Shown here one piece after another: positions 8,132 to 15,644 of a stretch of DNA of 17,830 nucleotides. The first letter of the stretch is position 1, and every line of letters begins with the position of its first letter. The stretch is from Flavobacteriales bacterium (GTDB lineage: Bacteria; Bacteroidota; Bacteroidia; Flavobacteriales; Flavobacteriaceae). The DNA lies in NCBI GenBank assembly GCA_027008965.1, contig JALVDN010000025.1, forward strand, positions 1 through 17,830. Direction: 5' to 3'. Made by a program: the position numbers and the translations under genes. Under the pieces are notes generated by a model. The model was not told where the DNA came from. It saw nothing but the letters and a program-made list of their open reading frames with translations, and ran no database searches.

Positions 8132-9763
8132 ATGCGAAGGATAAAAAGGTTTATCGGAATTTTGTTGCTTGGACTTTTTTTGCCCGCCGGCGCACAGGAA
8201 ACAGATTATTTTGAATGGGCCAAACAGATGGAAATCATGGCATCGGCTTTGGAGCAACTCATGAATAACTATGTGGAAGAACCGTCGCCCGATAAACTCA
8301 TGTCGGAAGCCCTCAAAGGAATGCTCTCCCAAACCGACCGTTTCACCAACTTCTATGACGAAGAACGCATGTTTGAACAACGCCTCAGGCGTTTGGGAAA
8401 ATCATCGGGTATCGGTGCAACCGTCAAAAACAAAAAAGAAGGCTTGAGCATCCGGGAAATTTTCAAAGGCTCTCCGGCCGAAAATGCCGGACTTCAAATT
8501 GGCGATTTAATCATTGAAATAAATGATAAACCTCTAAAAGATTTAAATTTCAACGAAAAAATGGCCCTTATCAAGGGGAAACCCGGTTCGGAACTGACCT
8601 TGAAAATAATACGTCAAGGCAAAACCCGTAAGATCAATTTGACACGTCAAGTTTTTGAAAGAAAGGCCGTAACGTTCTACAAATTATTAGACCGAAACAT
8701 CGGATATGTCAAATTGGACAAATTTACAAAAAATGCATCCCTCGAGCTCAAGGAAGCCATTGTGGAACTGAAAGAACAAGGAGCCGAAAAACTCGTTTTG
8801 GATTTGCGAAACAATCCCGGAGGCCTGTTGGACCAAGCCATTAAAATTGTCAATTTTTTTATTCCCAAAGACAGTTTGGTGGTTTACACACGCGGAAGAT
8901 TTTCCAACTACAACAAAACCTATAAAACCAAAAATCTCCCTTTGGATGAAAAAATACCTTTGGTGGTTCTCATCAACAAAGGAAGCGCATCGGCTTCCGA
9001 GATCGTATCCGGAACCTTACAAGACTATGACCGTGCCGTGATTGTGGGTGACACAAGCTATGGAAAAGGACTTGTGCAACGATTTTTCCCTTTGCGATAT
9101 GGAACCTATATCAAAATCACCATCTCCAAATATTATATTCCCTCCGGACGTCAAATTCAAAAAATTGATTATTGGCATCGCGATAAGCAAGGTAGAACCA
9201 AACACTACAAAACCGATAAAAGTAAAATTTTCCACACCTCCAAAGGAAGAAAGGTTTATGAGCACGGCGGCATCACTCCCGATGTAATCATTCGTCCCGA
9301 TACCTTGCCCCCCCTGGTAAAAAGTTTAGTCAAAGAAGACTTGATTTTTGACTTCAATACCCAATATTTCTACAAGCATCCGCAACCCGATTTGAGCGAT
9401 GAAGAAAAAATCTACAATCAATTTTTGGATTACGTCAAACAAAACCAAGACAAAATCAAAACCCCGGCCGAAAAAGAACTTGAAAAAACCTTGAAAAAAG
9501 CCAAGAAAGAAAAATGGCCCGAAGATTTGCTAAAAGCCCTGCGTCATACCAGCAAAACCCTCAACCGTGAACAAATGGCCGGATTGGAAAAAAACGAAGC
9601 CTTGAAAAAAATCATCATCCAACGAATCATTTCGGATCTTTTGCTGAGATATGAAGGAAAAAAAGCCCGTAAAGAATACCTCTTGGAACACGACAAAGTT
9701 CTATCGGGCGCTTTGGAAATCCTGAACAATATGAAACGTTATCATCAAATACTAAACCCGTAA
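8132..9763 (+). CDS. S41 family C-terminal processing protease (CtpA/Prc type)
   Basis: A 543-residue periplasmic serine protease. A signal peptide covers about residues 1-21 (ends LPAGA). A PDZ domain lies at about 90-165, with SSGIGATV at its start and GSPAENAGLQIGDLI inside. The S41 protease domain follows (about 180-390), with LDLRNNPGGLLDQA (223-236), GSASASEIVSG (284-294) and TSYGKGLVQ (308-316). By the 25-residue spacing known for Prc and D1 protease the Ser/Lys dyad is Ser287 and Lys312. The lysine-rich helical C-terminal extension (about 400-543) is common in Bacteroidota members. Such enzymes cut exported or envelope proteins near their C-termini. The ATG at 8132 is well supported by the signal peptide. 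The exchanger gene follows after 4 nt, indicating an operon. Confidence 0.92.
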   Translation: MRRIKRFIGILLLGLFLPAGAQETDYFEWAKQMEIMASALEQLMNNYVEEPSPDKLMSEALKGMLSQTDRFTNFYDEERMFEQRLRRLGKSSGIGATVKNKKEGLSIREIFKGSPAENAGLQIGDLIIEINDKPLKDLNFNEKMALIKGKPGSELTLKIIRQGKTRKINLTRQVFERKAVTFYKLLDRNIGYVKLDKFTKNASLELKEAIVELKEQGAEKLVLDLRNNPGGLLDQAIKIVNFFIPKDSLVVYTRGRFSNYNKTYKTKNLPLDEKIPLVVLINKGSASASEIVSGTLQDYDRAVIVGDTSYGKGLVQRFFPLRYGTYIKITISKYYIPSGRQIQKIDYWHRDKQGRTKHYKTDKSKIFHTSKGRKVYEHGGITPDVIIRPDTLPPLVKSLVKEDLIFDFNTQYFYKHPQPDLSDEEKIYNQFLDYVKQNQDKIKTPAEKELEKTLKKAKKEKWPEDLLKALRHTSKTLNREQMAGLEKNEALKKIIIQRIISDLLLRYEGKKARKEYLLEHDKVLSGALEILNNMKRYHQILNP

Positions 9764-9767
9764 AAAC

Positions 9768-10715
9768 ATGGAAAATTTCCTTTGGCTTGTGGCCGGATTA
9801 ATTTTGTTGGTTTGGGGTGGCGAATTGCTGGTGAAAGGAGCGGTGGCGCTCTCGCTCAAAGTCAAACTCTCAAGAATGGTCATCGGGATGACCGTGGTTT
9901 CTTTTGCCACTTCGCTTCCCGAGTTGATTGTCAGTTTGATGGCGGGCTTATCCGGTCACCCCGATATTTCATTGAGCAACGTTGTGGGTTCCAACATTGC
10001 CAACATCGGACTGGTTTTAGGATTAACGGCCTTGCTTATGCCCATCGCCGTCAAAAGAGTTTCCTACGTTTTCAACTGGCCCGGAATGATGATCATTTCT
10101 TTTATGTTGTATTATTTTCTCGTGAACGATCAAATGCTTTCCGCTCCCGAAGGAATGGTTTTATTTGTTTTCTTGCTTTTTTTTGTGTTTTTCATCATCC
10201 GCCACTCCTATAAAACCGGCGATGTATTGCTGGATGAAGTAAATGAGGAATTGGATAATAAACCACACGGAAAAATTATTTTTTGGTTGATTGCCGGAGC
10301 CTTTGTCCTGTGGTTGGGTTCCAAGTGGTTGCTTAATGGTGCCGTGGGTTTGGCACGTGACTATGGCATAAGCGAACGCATTATCGGAATATCCATGATC
10401 GCCGTGGGAACCAGCATTCCCGAACTGGCCGCCTCTTTGATTTCGGCCTACCGCAAAGAAAGAGACATCTCGCTAGGAAATTTAATCGGATCCAATATTT
10501 TTAACATCGGTTCGGTCTTAGGGATCACAGCCATCATTCATCCCATCGCCAACTTTGACCATGCCCTGTTGGATAAAGACATTCTTTGGATGCTATTACT
10601 TTCTTTTTTGGTTATCCCTTTGGCTTGGCTGCCGCAAAAAAATATGATCAACCGCTGGAAAGGAGCCTTGTTTTTGATTTTATACATCGTATTTATCATC
10701 ACCACGTTTTCTTAA
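9768..10715 (+). CDS. calcium/sodium antiporter, CaCA superfamily (YrbG type)
   Basis: A 315-residue inner-membrane protein, close to the usual YrbG length, with two homologous halves of about five helices each. The alpha-1 repeat spans about 45-85 (SFATSLPELIVSL then NVVGSNIANIG) and the alpha-2 repeat about 212-252 (VGTSIPELAASL then NLIGSNIFNIG). Glu52 and Glu219 are the family's ion-binding acidic residues. The acidic cytoplasmic loop between the halves (about 147-167) is short, as in prokaryotic members. The family exchanges Na+ (sometimes H+) for Ca2+ across the membrane; ion specificity cannot be read from the sequence. It starts 4 nt after the processing-protease stop, so co-transcription is likely, although no functional link is obvious. 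Confidence 0.93.
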   Translation: MENFLWLVAGLILLVWGGELLVKGAVALSLKVKLSRMVIGMTVVSFATSLPELIVSLMAGLSGHPDISLSNVVGSNIANIGLVLGLTALLMPIAVKRVSYVFNWPGMMIISFMLYYFLVNDQMLSAPEGMVLFVFLLFFVFFIIRHSYKTGDVLLDEVNEELDNKPHGKIIFWLIAGAFVLWLGSKWLLNGAVGLARDYGISERIIGISMIAVGTSIPELAASLISAYRKERDISLGNLIGSNIFNIGSVLGITAIIHPIANFDHALLDKDILWMLLLSFLVIPLAWLPQKNMINRWKGALFLILYIVFIITTFS

Positions 10716-10726
10716 ACAATTTTTTG

Positions 10727-10885
10727 GGCGCCTTATGGCGTGCTCCGTTTAAATCTTTTTCGGCCCGCTCGGTTTTTGGCAAGTCACGGTTGCGGGGTCT
10801 CCTCGTCCCAGCTCGGAGCCTTCTCACCGTGGCCAAAAATCCGGCGGGCCTTCAAAAGGATAACACTCCGCCCGCCGGCGCATTT
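10727..10885. repeat. GC-rich long-hairpin intergenic element
   Basis: Between the exchanger gene and the AT-rich island. The outer arms GGCCCGCTCGGTTTTTGGC (10762-10780) and GCCAAAAATCCGGCGGGCC (10832-10850) pair with small bulges; inside them CACGGT (10785-10790) pairs with ACCGTG (10826-10831). A second stem CCGGCGGG/CCCGCCGG joins 10841-10848 with 10871-10878, so two alternative folds share one arm. A small stem near 10728-10742 sits just after the exchanger stop and might help end transcription. Its right end (10849-10881) recurs at 15944-15976. No protein signal is seen. Confidence 0.7.
10849..10881 (+). repeat. 33-bp direct repeat, left copy flanking the AT-rich island
   Basis: Begins CCTTCAAAAGGATAACACTC and ends GCCGGCGC. 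It matches 15944-15976 in the same orientation at 32 of 33 positions (A versus C at position 15). The two copies are 5,095 bp apart and bracket the low-GC gene cluster. Confidence 0.85.
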
Positions 10886-10903
10886 TATGAATCATTTTCA
10901 TTG

Positions 10904-10928
10904 AAAAAACCGCCGGGAAAGGCGTTTT
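10904..10928 (-). terminator. probable intrinsic terminator of the lipoprotein gene
   Basis: On the minus strand, just after the stop at 10931, CGCC (10924-10921) pairs with GGCG (10914-10911) around a 6-nt loop, followed by a run of T (10909-10904). The GC stem is short but can be lengthened by flanking A/T pairs. Confidence 0.5.
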
Positions 10929-10930
10929 AA

Positions 10931-11358
10931 TTATTCCACTTTTATTAATCTCTCAATAGTTCGTGGGTTTTTAAAAATTCGAATTAATTTGTTCTTTTGA
11001 ATATTAAATGTTTCTGTAGGCTCCTTATGTTTCAAGTATTTGGTATACTTAGACATGTAATTAAAACTATCAATTTTATAAAACATCGTGTCGCAAAACA
11101 AATATACCTTCTTCCCATCGGTTTTCCATTTCCCATAACTTTTCACGACGCATGTCTCTATGTGCTGTCAGCATGGAGTTCAAGTTCTGTGTTTACAATA
11201 TAATTTTTATAAAAAATAAAATCCCAAAATTGAACACGATTTTTATTTACATAATGCTTTCCTAAATAGGATTGATTATTTCTGAAACAACCCCAAAGGA
11301 AATCGGAAAACAAACTAATCCATAAAAATCGGTTGATCCAATCTTTATGTGATTTCAT
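10931..11358 (-). pseudogene. frameshifted small lipoprotein gene
   Basis: Two consecutive minus-strand frames look like halves of one gene. The first, from ATG at 11358, begins MKSHKDWINRFLWISLFSDF, has a possible lipobox LWGC, and ends ELELHADST at a TAG (11160-11158). The second frame, without its own convincing start (only a GTG at 11146), continues ETCVVKSYGKWKTDGKKVYL to a TAA at 10931. Joined by a one-base correction inside 11158-11167 they give a product of about 142 residues with the common Bacteroidota pattern of a beta-strand, a 'DST' turn and a 'GKWK...KKVYLFCD' strand. I do not recognise the family. It could be a true pseudogene, a sequencing error, or (less likely) two genes. 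It lies at the left end of the AT-rich island, downstream of the barrel gene. Confidence 0.6.
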
Positions 11359-11524
11359 GGTTTGTTTTGTTGGTGACTTTGACAATTAAAAATATTAAAT
11401 TTTATTAAGGTTTTATAATTTATTTGTTTTGTATTGAGATTTATAAAAATAAAACTAAGAAATATAACCGCTCATTTTGATAAGAAATAATCAAAATTTT
11501 CTTTTCTAAAAATGCAAACAATGG

Positions 11525-11577
11525 ATTACTTCTTTTTTGTCCACCCCAAGGCTGAAAAAGCGTTGTGGTGAAGTAAT
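11525..11577. repeat. imperfect inverted repeat downstream of the GLPGLI-linked barrel gene
   Basis: ATTACTTC (11525-11532) pairs with GAAGTAAT (11570-11577). Inside, a stem of roughly 11 pairs with two mismatches forms around a loop of Ts and As. It begins 24 nt after the barrel gene's stop codon, so it may end or protect that transcript, though no clear T-run follows on the minus strand. The rest of 11386-11600 is AT-rich with no gene or promoter recognised. Confidence 0.45.
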
Positions 11578-11600
11578 TTATCGTTTTATTAGCTTTTGGT

Positions 11601-14222
11601 TTAGAAGCGATATCTTATTCTTAGGGTGATGGTTCTTTCTTGAATATATTTGTTTTTAGAGATAGTTATTAATGGGTCTGAAAAAATAGAATTCTTCACT
11701 TGTGAGTTCAATAAATTGGTTGTATAAAATTCAAAAATAAATGGGGAGTTTTCTTTAAAATATTCTATTTTAAACTCAAGTTGAGAGTTTGGAGAGGTTT
11801 TAAAATTTGAAGTTTTTAAAATGTATATATTATATTTAAAATTAAATTTGATGTTATTAAGAATAAAAGTCAGATTAAAATAAGGCATCCATTCTCTATT
11901 GACGGAAATATCATTTTCTTGTAATAATTGTTGATGGAAAAAGCGAAAACCACTTTTTAATGTAAGAAATTTTAAAAAATTCTTATCAATAGAAAGATTT
12001 ATAAAAAACATATTTTGAGTAGTTGGATGTATTGAATTTGAAATAATTGTGTAAAACTCTTCATGTAAAATATTTGAATAAAATTGAAAACTCCACTTTT
12101 TCTTTTGCAATGCAAATAAAATATTATTATTAACTGAATTTTCTTTATTATTTAAATTTATATATTTTTTAACAGCCTCGGTGTTATTAATGTATTTAAC
12201 ATGATTTTTAATCCTATTTATATGTTGTGAGATTTGGCTTTCATACATAAAAGTTAAACCTCGTTCTAAATTAAAGAAATGATACTTTATTTTAAGGTTA
12301 TTATTCAAAGCAGGATTAATGTCAGAGTTTCCTAAAAATAATTGGTTTCTATTTATAATTAAAGCTTGATCTAAGAAACTTTTTTCTTGTGGATATTCAG
12401 GTTTTAACTCATAAGAAATTTCTAATCGACCTTTTAAAATATCTCTTTCAAAGTTTAATTTTGGAAGAATAGAAAAATTATTTTTTAGAGGTGAATTGGG
12501 AACTCCCCATACAGAATATTTAACAAAAATAGCAGATGTAATTTTACTATTTAATATTTTAAATCTAAATTGTAAACCTGGTTGATACGATTTAAAAATA
12601 AACGGAAAGTTATTCAAAGAAAATAAATTAGAATCAGTTCTTTCTGATCTAAAAAAGGCAGATGATTTAAAAAAAATACTTGTATAATTGTATTGGAAAG
12701 ATGTATAAATATGAAATTTCCTTTTATATTTAAAATAGTGTTTTAAATGAATAAAATATGAAACTGATTTTTTATTTTCATTTTGATTTATATAATACAG
12801 AGTGTCAGTTTGAAAAGAAATAAAAGAAGATAAAACTGGATAATTCGACATAAATTTCAATCTTCCATTATTTATTTCATCTAATTGATACGCTATGAGT
12901 TTGATTATATTTTTTCTGTTAATTTTTTTATACCATTGGAAGGCATGTAAAACTTTGTTTTTTTGAGTATTTTGATTTTCAAATAGTAAAGAATTGGTAT
13001 TAAAAAAAACTTCATTATTTTTTATTTTGAGTAATTTATGATTGATAAGGCTTAAAGTGTAAAATAAATGTTCACTAATTTTAGGCTTGTATAGAAGTTT
13101 GAACTTTCCATAGAATATATTCGCTTTTGTGGTATTGTTAGTATTAATTTTTTCAGTATCTCCGGAAAATAAGTATTGAATTTTTTGAGAAAAAGAAGTA
13201 GTAAAACGTTCATCAATATTGATTATATAAGCATTAAATTGCATTTTGGATCCTAAATCTTTATTTATTTGAAAACCGGAAAGATTTATTTTTCTAGAAA
13301 GAAAATCTTTTGAATTTGATAAAGGTAGTACGAGTTTTTTTGTTTCATCATTATAAGTATTAGTTAGCATCCGTTCCATTTTTAGCAAATCACTCATGCT
13401 AAAATTTTGTTCACCTGTATTATTATAGTCACCAATCAGGCTTAAAGATGTCTTAGGAGAAAAGTAAAAAGCTTTGGGTTGAAAAATATATTTTTCTCTT
13501 ATACCACCGCCTGCTAATATGTTACCAAATACAAATCTTTTTTTATTTTTCTTTAGTTTGACATTTATTATTCCACTTGTTTTTTCAACATTTTTCATGT
13601 AGTCTATGGGGTGATAATTTTTTAAAACCTCTAAAGATTCAATGACATTGGCAGGAATATTTTCTATTGAAAACTTAGTGTCACCATTAAAAAACGGTTT
13701 GCCGTCAACTAAAATTTGAGAAATTCTTTTTCCTGCAACGATAACCTCTCCATTTTCCTTTACTATAACTCCGGGTAATTTTTTTAGTACGTTTTTTAAT
13801 TTAAGTTCCTTGCCAGAAATAAATTTTTCAATTTTGTAAATTAAAGTGTCTCCCTTTTCTTTTATGGGCTTTTCGTAAGTAATTTTTACTTCATCTAAAA
13901 CTTCTACATCTGGCATTAATATATAAGTTTGAAATTTGTAAGAGGTGTCTTGGATTGAAAATTTCAAGGTTTTGAACCCAATCGAAGATATTTGAACATA
14001 ATATTTTATACCGCTAATGACAGAAATTTTGAAATGTCCATTTTCATTTGTTATGCCATATATTTTTTTTTGTAGAGTATCTTGTGGAATAAGTACAATA
14101 TTGGAGAAAGGTACCGTATCACCAATGGTATCAACCACTTTACCTGAAAAAATAGTGATTTTTTGTGAAAAAAAGAGGGTGGTATAAAATATAATCGAAA
14201 TAATTGAAAATAACTTTTTCAC
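11601..14222 (-). CDS. outer-membrane beta-barrel protein with carboxypeptidase-like and plug domains (GLPGLI-linked)
   Basis: An 873-residue outer-membrane protein: signal peptide (about 1-19, ends LFFS), a carboxypeptidase-regulatory-like beta-sandwich (about 26-105, including FSGKVVDTIGDTVPFSNIVL), a plug-like domain (about 120-225, including LKNVLKKLPGVIVKENG and ILVDGKPFFNGD), then a long beta-barrel ending in the aromatic RTITLRIRYRF. This is the OMP_b-brl_3/SusC-like architecture of Bacteroidota, usually annotated as a TonB-dependent-receptor-like protein; I could not identify a TonB box. The start is GTG at 14222, overlapping the GLPGLI stop as GTGA, so the pair is translationally coupled. 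Codon use is much more AT-rich than in the flanking housekeeping genes. Substrate unknown; import or export of a peptide or metal is possible. Confidence 0.85.
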   Translation of the reverse strand: MKKLFSIISIIFYTTLFFSQKITIFSGKVVDTIGDTVPFSNIVLIPQDTLQKKIYGITNENGHFKISVISGIKYYVQISSIGFKTLKFSIQDTSYKFQTYILMPDVEVLDEVKITYEKPIKEKGDTLIYKIEKFISGKELKLKNVLKKLPGVIVKENGEVIVAGKRISQILVDGKPFFNGDTKFSIENIPANVIESLEVLKNYHPIDYMKNVEKTSGIINVKLKKNKKRFVFGNILAGGGIREKYIFQPKAFYFSPKTSLSLIGDYNNTGEQNFSMSDLLKMERMLTNTYNDETKKLVLPLSNSKDFLSRKINLSGFQINKDLGSKMQFNAYIINIDERFTTSFSQKIQYLFSGDTEKINTNNTTKANIFYGKFKLLYKPKISEHLFYTLSLINHKLLKIKNNEVFFNTNSLLFENQNTQKNKVLHAFQWYKKINRKNIIKLIAYQLDEINNGRLKFMSNYPVLSSFISFQTDTLYYINQNENKKSVSYFIHLKHYFKYKRKFHIYTSFQYNYTSIFFKSSAFFRSERTDSNLFSLNNFPFIFKSYQPGLQFRFKILNSKITSAIFVKYSVWGVPNSPLKNNFSILPKLNFERDILKGRLEISYELKPEYPQEKSFLDQALIINRNQLFLGNSDINPALNNNLKIKYHFFNLERGLTFMYESQISQHINRIKNHVKYINNTEAVKKYINLNNKENSVNNNILFALQKKKWSFQFYSNILHEEFYTIISNSIHPTTQNMFFINLSIDKNFLKFLTLKSGFRFFHQQLLQENDISVNREWMPYFNLTFILNNIKFNFKYNIYILKTSNFKTSPNSQLEFKIEYFKENSPFIFEFYTTNLLNSQVKNSIFSDPLITISKNKYIQERTITLRIRYRF

Positions 14223-14953
14223 CTAGTTAAATGATTAATTTGACGAATACGTTCTTTTCTACCTTCTTCTGCTGTTCTAACTATACCTTTTTGGGGTCTT
14301 TTTATTTTTAATGTTTTTTTGGAGAGTTTAATTTCTACGGCTTCAATTATCCTTGCTTTAGTAGTATCCCATTTTAAAATTAATCCAGGTAAATTACCTT
14401 TTCCTAAAGGGCCAAATGGAACCGGTATATCAGGCGCAAACCATGCTATATCTCCATTGTTGGATACTGCCTTAAAGACTTTATATCCCAAAATAGTATC
14501 AGTTTCTTTTAAAACTGTCCAATTTTGGTTATTAAGAAGCGAGGTTTCTATATACCAATTATTATTTATTGGGGATTTGAATTGAACCAAATTTAAATTT
14601 TCATCTTTATTCATATAATATTTTGCTCGTCCGCCTCCTTTAAGGATGGCTAAATTAAACTCTATTTCGTTTGTGGCATCATCTAACATTTCTTCTTCCC
14701 AAAAATAAAGGCTTTCGTTTTTGTTGAATTTGAGTTTGAATCTAAAATTTTGTGCGAGCTCATATAATCTTAAGGTTCGTTCCTTAGCAATTTTATTGTA
14801 TCCTTTCAAAACAGTATCTTGTTTGTAAAAATTATCAATATATTCTTTATTTAATTTTATTTGATAGATAACTGTTCCTGAAACTTGGGTATGCGCTTGT
14901 AAATTACTAAGTAAAAAAACAATCGTAAAATAAAAAAAGTTAAAATTTTTCAT
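14219..14953 (-). CDS. GLPGLI family protein
   Basis: A 244-residue exported protein. The signal peptide covers about 1-22 (ends LQAHT) and the family signature region is seen at about 170-193: AWFAPDIPVPFGPLGKG followed by NLPGLIL. The eponymous motif is NLPGLI here, with Asn instead of the first Gly. GLPGLI proteins (TIGR01200) are confined to Bacteroidota, have no established activity, and are often found beside outer-membrane barrel genes of the type that follows here with a 4-nt overlap. The C-terminus is strongly basic (KRPQKGIVRTAEEGRKERIR). A perfect stem-loop lies 22 nt before its ATG, and two small secreted-peptide genes lie upstream in the same direction. Family call is firm; the role is unknown. 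Confidence 0.9.
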   Translation of the reverse strand: MKNFNFFYFTIVFLLSNLQAHTQVSGTVIYQIKLNKEYIDNFYKQDTVLKGYNKIAKERTLRLYELAQNFRFKLKFNKNESLYFWEEEMLDDATNEIEFNLAILKGGGRAKYYMNKDENLNLVQFKSPINNNWYIETSLLNNQNWTVLKETDTILGYKVFKAVSNNGDIAWFAPDIPVPFGPLGKGNLPGLILKWDTTKARIIEAVEIKLSKKTLKIKRPQKGIVRTAEEGRKERIRQINHLTR

Positions 14954-14974
14954 AATATTAAATTATATTAAGCA

Positions 14975-15010
14975 ACCAAACACTTTTGATTTTACTCAAA
15001 AGTGTTTGGT
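14975..15010 (-). terminator. perfect 15-bp stem-loop between the peptide genes and the GLPGLI gene
   Basis: ACCAAACACTTTTGA (14975-14989) is perfectly complementary to 14996-15010 around a 6-nt loop. It sits between the stop of the 72-aa gene and the ATG of the GLPGLI gene (14953). The sequence after it on the minus strand is AT-rich but lacks a clean T-run, so it may be a leaky terminator or an RNA-stability or processing hairpin rather than a full stop. Confidence 0.55.
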
Positions 15011-15053
15011 GTTCTAAAGTTAATAAAAATTTTTAATTTTCGTCATGTAATTA

Positions 15054-15272
15054 TTAAATCACTTCCATGCACCAATTAAAATGCAAAAGATAAGAAGACT
15101 GCCATGCAGTTGATCCATATTCATATCCATCATTACTCGCTTCTATGATGGCATAATAACGACATATTCTTCCCGGGTCTTCCGGATTTTCCTCTTTCAT
15201 TTCAACATCTGATGCAAATGAATAAGAAACGGTTAAAAACAATAGTGCAATTAAACTTATTAGCTTTTTCAT
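15054..15272 (-). CDS. small secreted two-cysteine protein (72 aa)
   Basis: A 72-residue protein with a clear Sec signal peptide (MKKLISLIALLFLTVSYSFA, cleavage before SD), leaving a mature acidic and aromatic peptide of about 52 residues. The mature part has two cysteines only (Cys37 and Cys68) in EDPGRICRYYAIIEAS and HFNWCMEVI, so one disulfide or a metal site is possible. It resembles the upstream 66-aa protein in the elements DP-x(2,3)-C-x(0,1)-R-Y-A-I and C-M-E, suggesting tandem duplication. It lies 33 nt after that gene and about 100 nt before the GLPGLI gene on the same strand. I do not recognise a named family; bacteriocin-like, signalling and structural roles are all open. Confidence 0.75.
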   Translation of the reverse strand: MKKLISLIALLFLTVSYSFASDVEMKEENPEDPGRICRYYAIIEASNDGYEYGSTAWQSSYLLHFNWCMEVI

Positions 15273-15305
15273 AATTTATAATTTTTTGGGGTTAATAAAA
15301 TCAAA

Positions 15306-15506
15306 CTAAGGTAATACATTAGCTCTTCCTTCCATGCAATCTTGATAATAATCATAATAATCTCCACCTTGTTCCACTACTTTTGTTATTGCATATCTAC
15401 TGCAAAAAGAAGGATCAACGGGATAATCGGGCCTTTTAATACCTTTCATTGATGAAAGGACAACGAAAAATAATAAAATAGCCCCTGTAATTTTTACTGA
15501 TTTCAT
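15306..15506 (-). CDS. small secreted two-cysteine protein (66 aa), paralog of the next gene
   Basis: A 66-residue protein, the first gene of the putative operon. The N-terminus is a hydrophobic export signal (about residues 5-20, KITGAILLFFVVLSSM) that may be cleaved or remain as an anchor. The rest is short and tyrosine-rich, with two cysteines (Cys35 and Cys57) in VDPSFCSRYAITKVV and YYQDCMEGRANVLP. The shared DP...C...RYAI and CME elements make it a likely paralog of the 72-aa protein 33 nt downstream. Its ATG at 15506 follows a predicted leader of about 130 nt with three GC-rich stem-loops and a good Bacteroidota-type promoter. No named family is recognised. Confidence 0.72.
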   Translation of the reverse strand: MKSVKITGAILLFFVVLSSMKGIKRPDYPVDPSFCSRYAITKVVEQGGDYYDYYQDCMEGRANVLP

Positions 15507-15548
15507 TTTACTAAATTTTTAAAGGTTAAACAATTATTTTAAAGATCT

Positions 15549-15640
15549 CATCCGGCCCTCACGCCGGTTCAGGTTTATCATCGGGTGGCCACCCTTTCCC
15601 CGGAACGTCGTCCGGCCGCAACGACTTCCGGGTGATTTTT
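15549..15640 (-). ncRNA. candidate structured 5' leader with three GC-rich stem-loops
   Basis: In a very AT-rich surrounding, this stretch is GC-rich and folds locally. Reading along the minus strand: CCCGGAAGTCGT (15632-15621) pairs with ACGACGTTCCGGG (15611-15599) with one bulge; GGGTGGCCACCC (15594-15583) is a perfect palindrome; CCGGC/GCCGG (15567-15552) closes a 6-nt loop. It lies between a predicted promoter and the 66-aa peptide ORF, so it should be in the mRNA leader. It matches no riboswitch I know. It may instead be a dispersed GC-rich repeat. Confidence 0.5.
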
Positions 15641-15644
15641 GTTA

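Noticed and set aside
9782..10213. 143-codon frame overlapping yrbG in another frame
   Set aside because: The exchanger reading has complete family motifs; this one has none.
10586..10930. 114-codon plus-strand frame running from yrbG into the GC-rich hairpin
   Set aside because: Half overlaps yrbG and half lies in an inverted-repeat element; no export signal or domain.
11158..11170. Programmed ribosomal frameshift in the lipoprotein gene
   Set aside because: No slippery heptamer or homopolymer run is visible at the junction; mutation or sequencing error is simpler.
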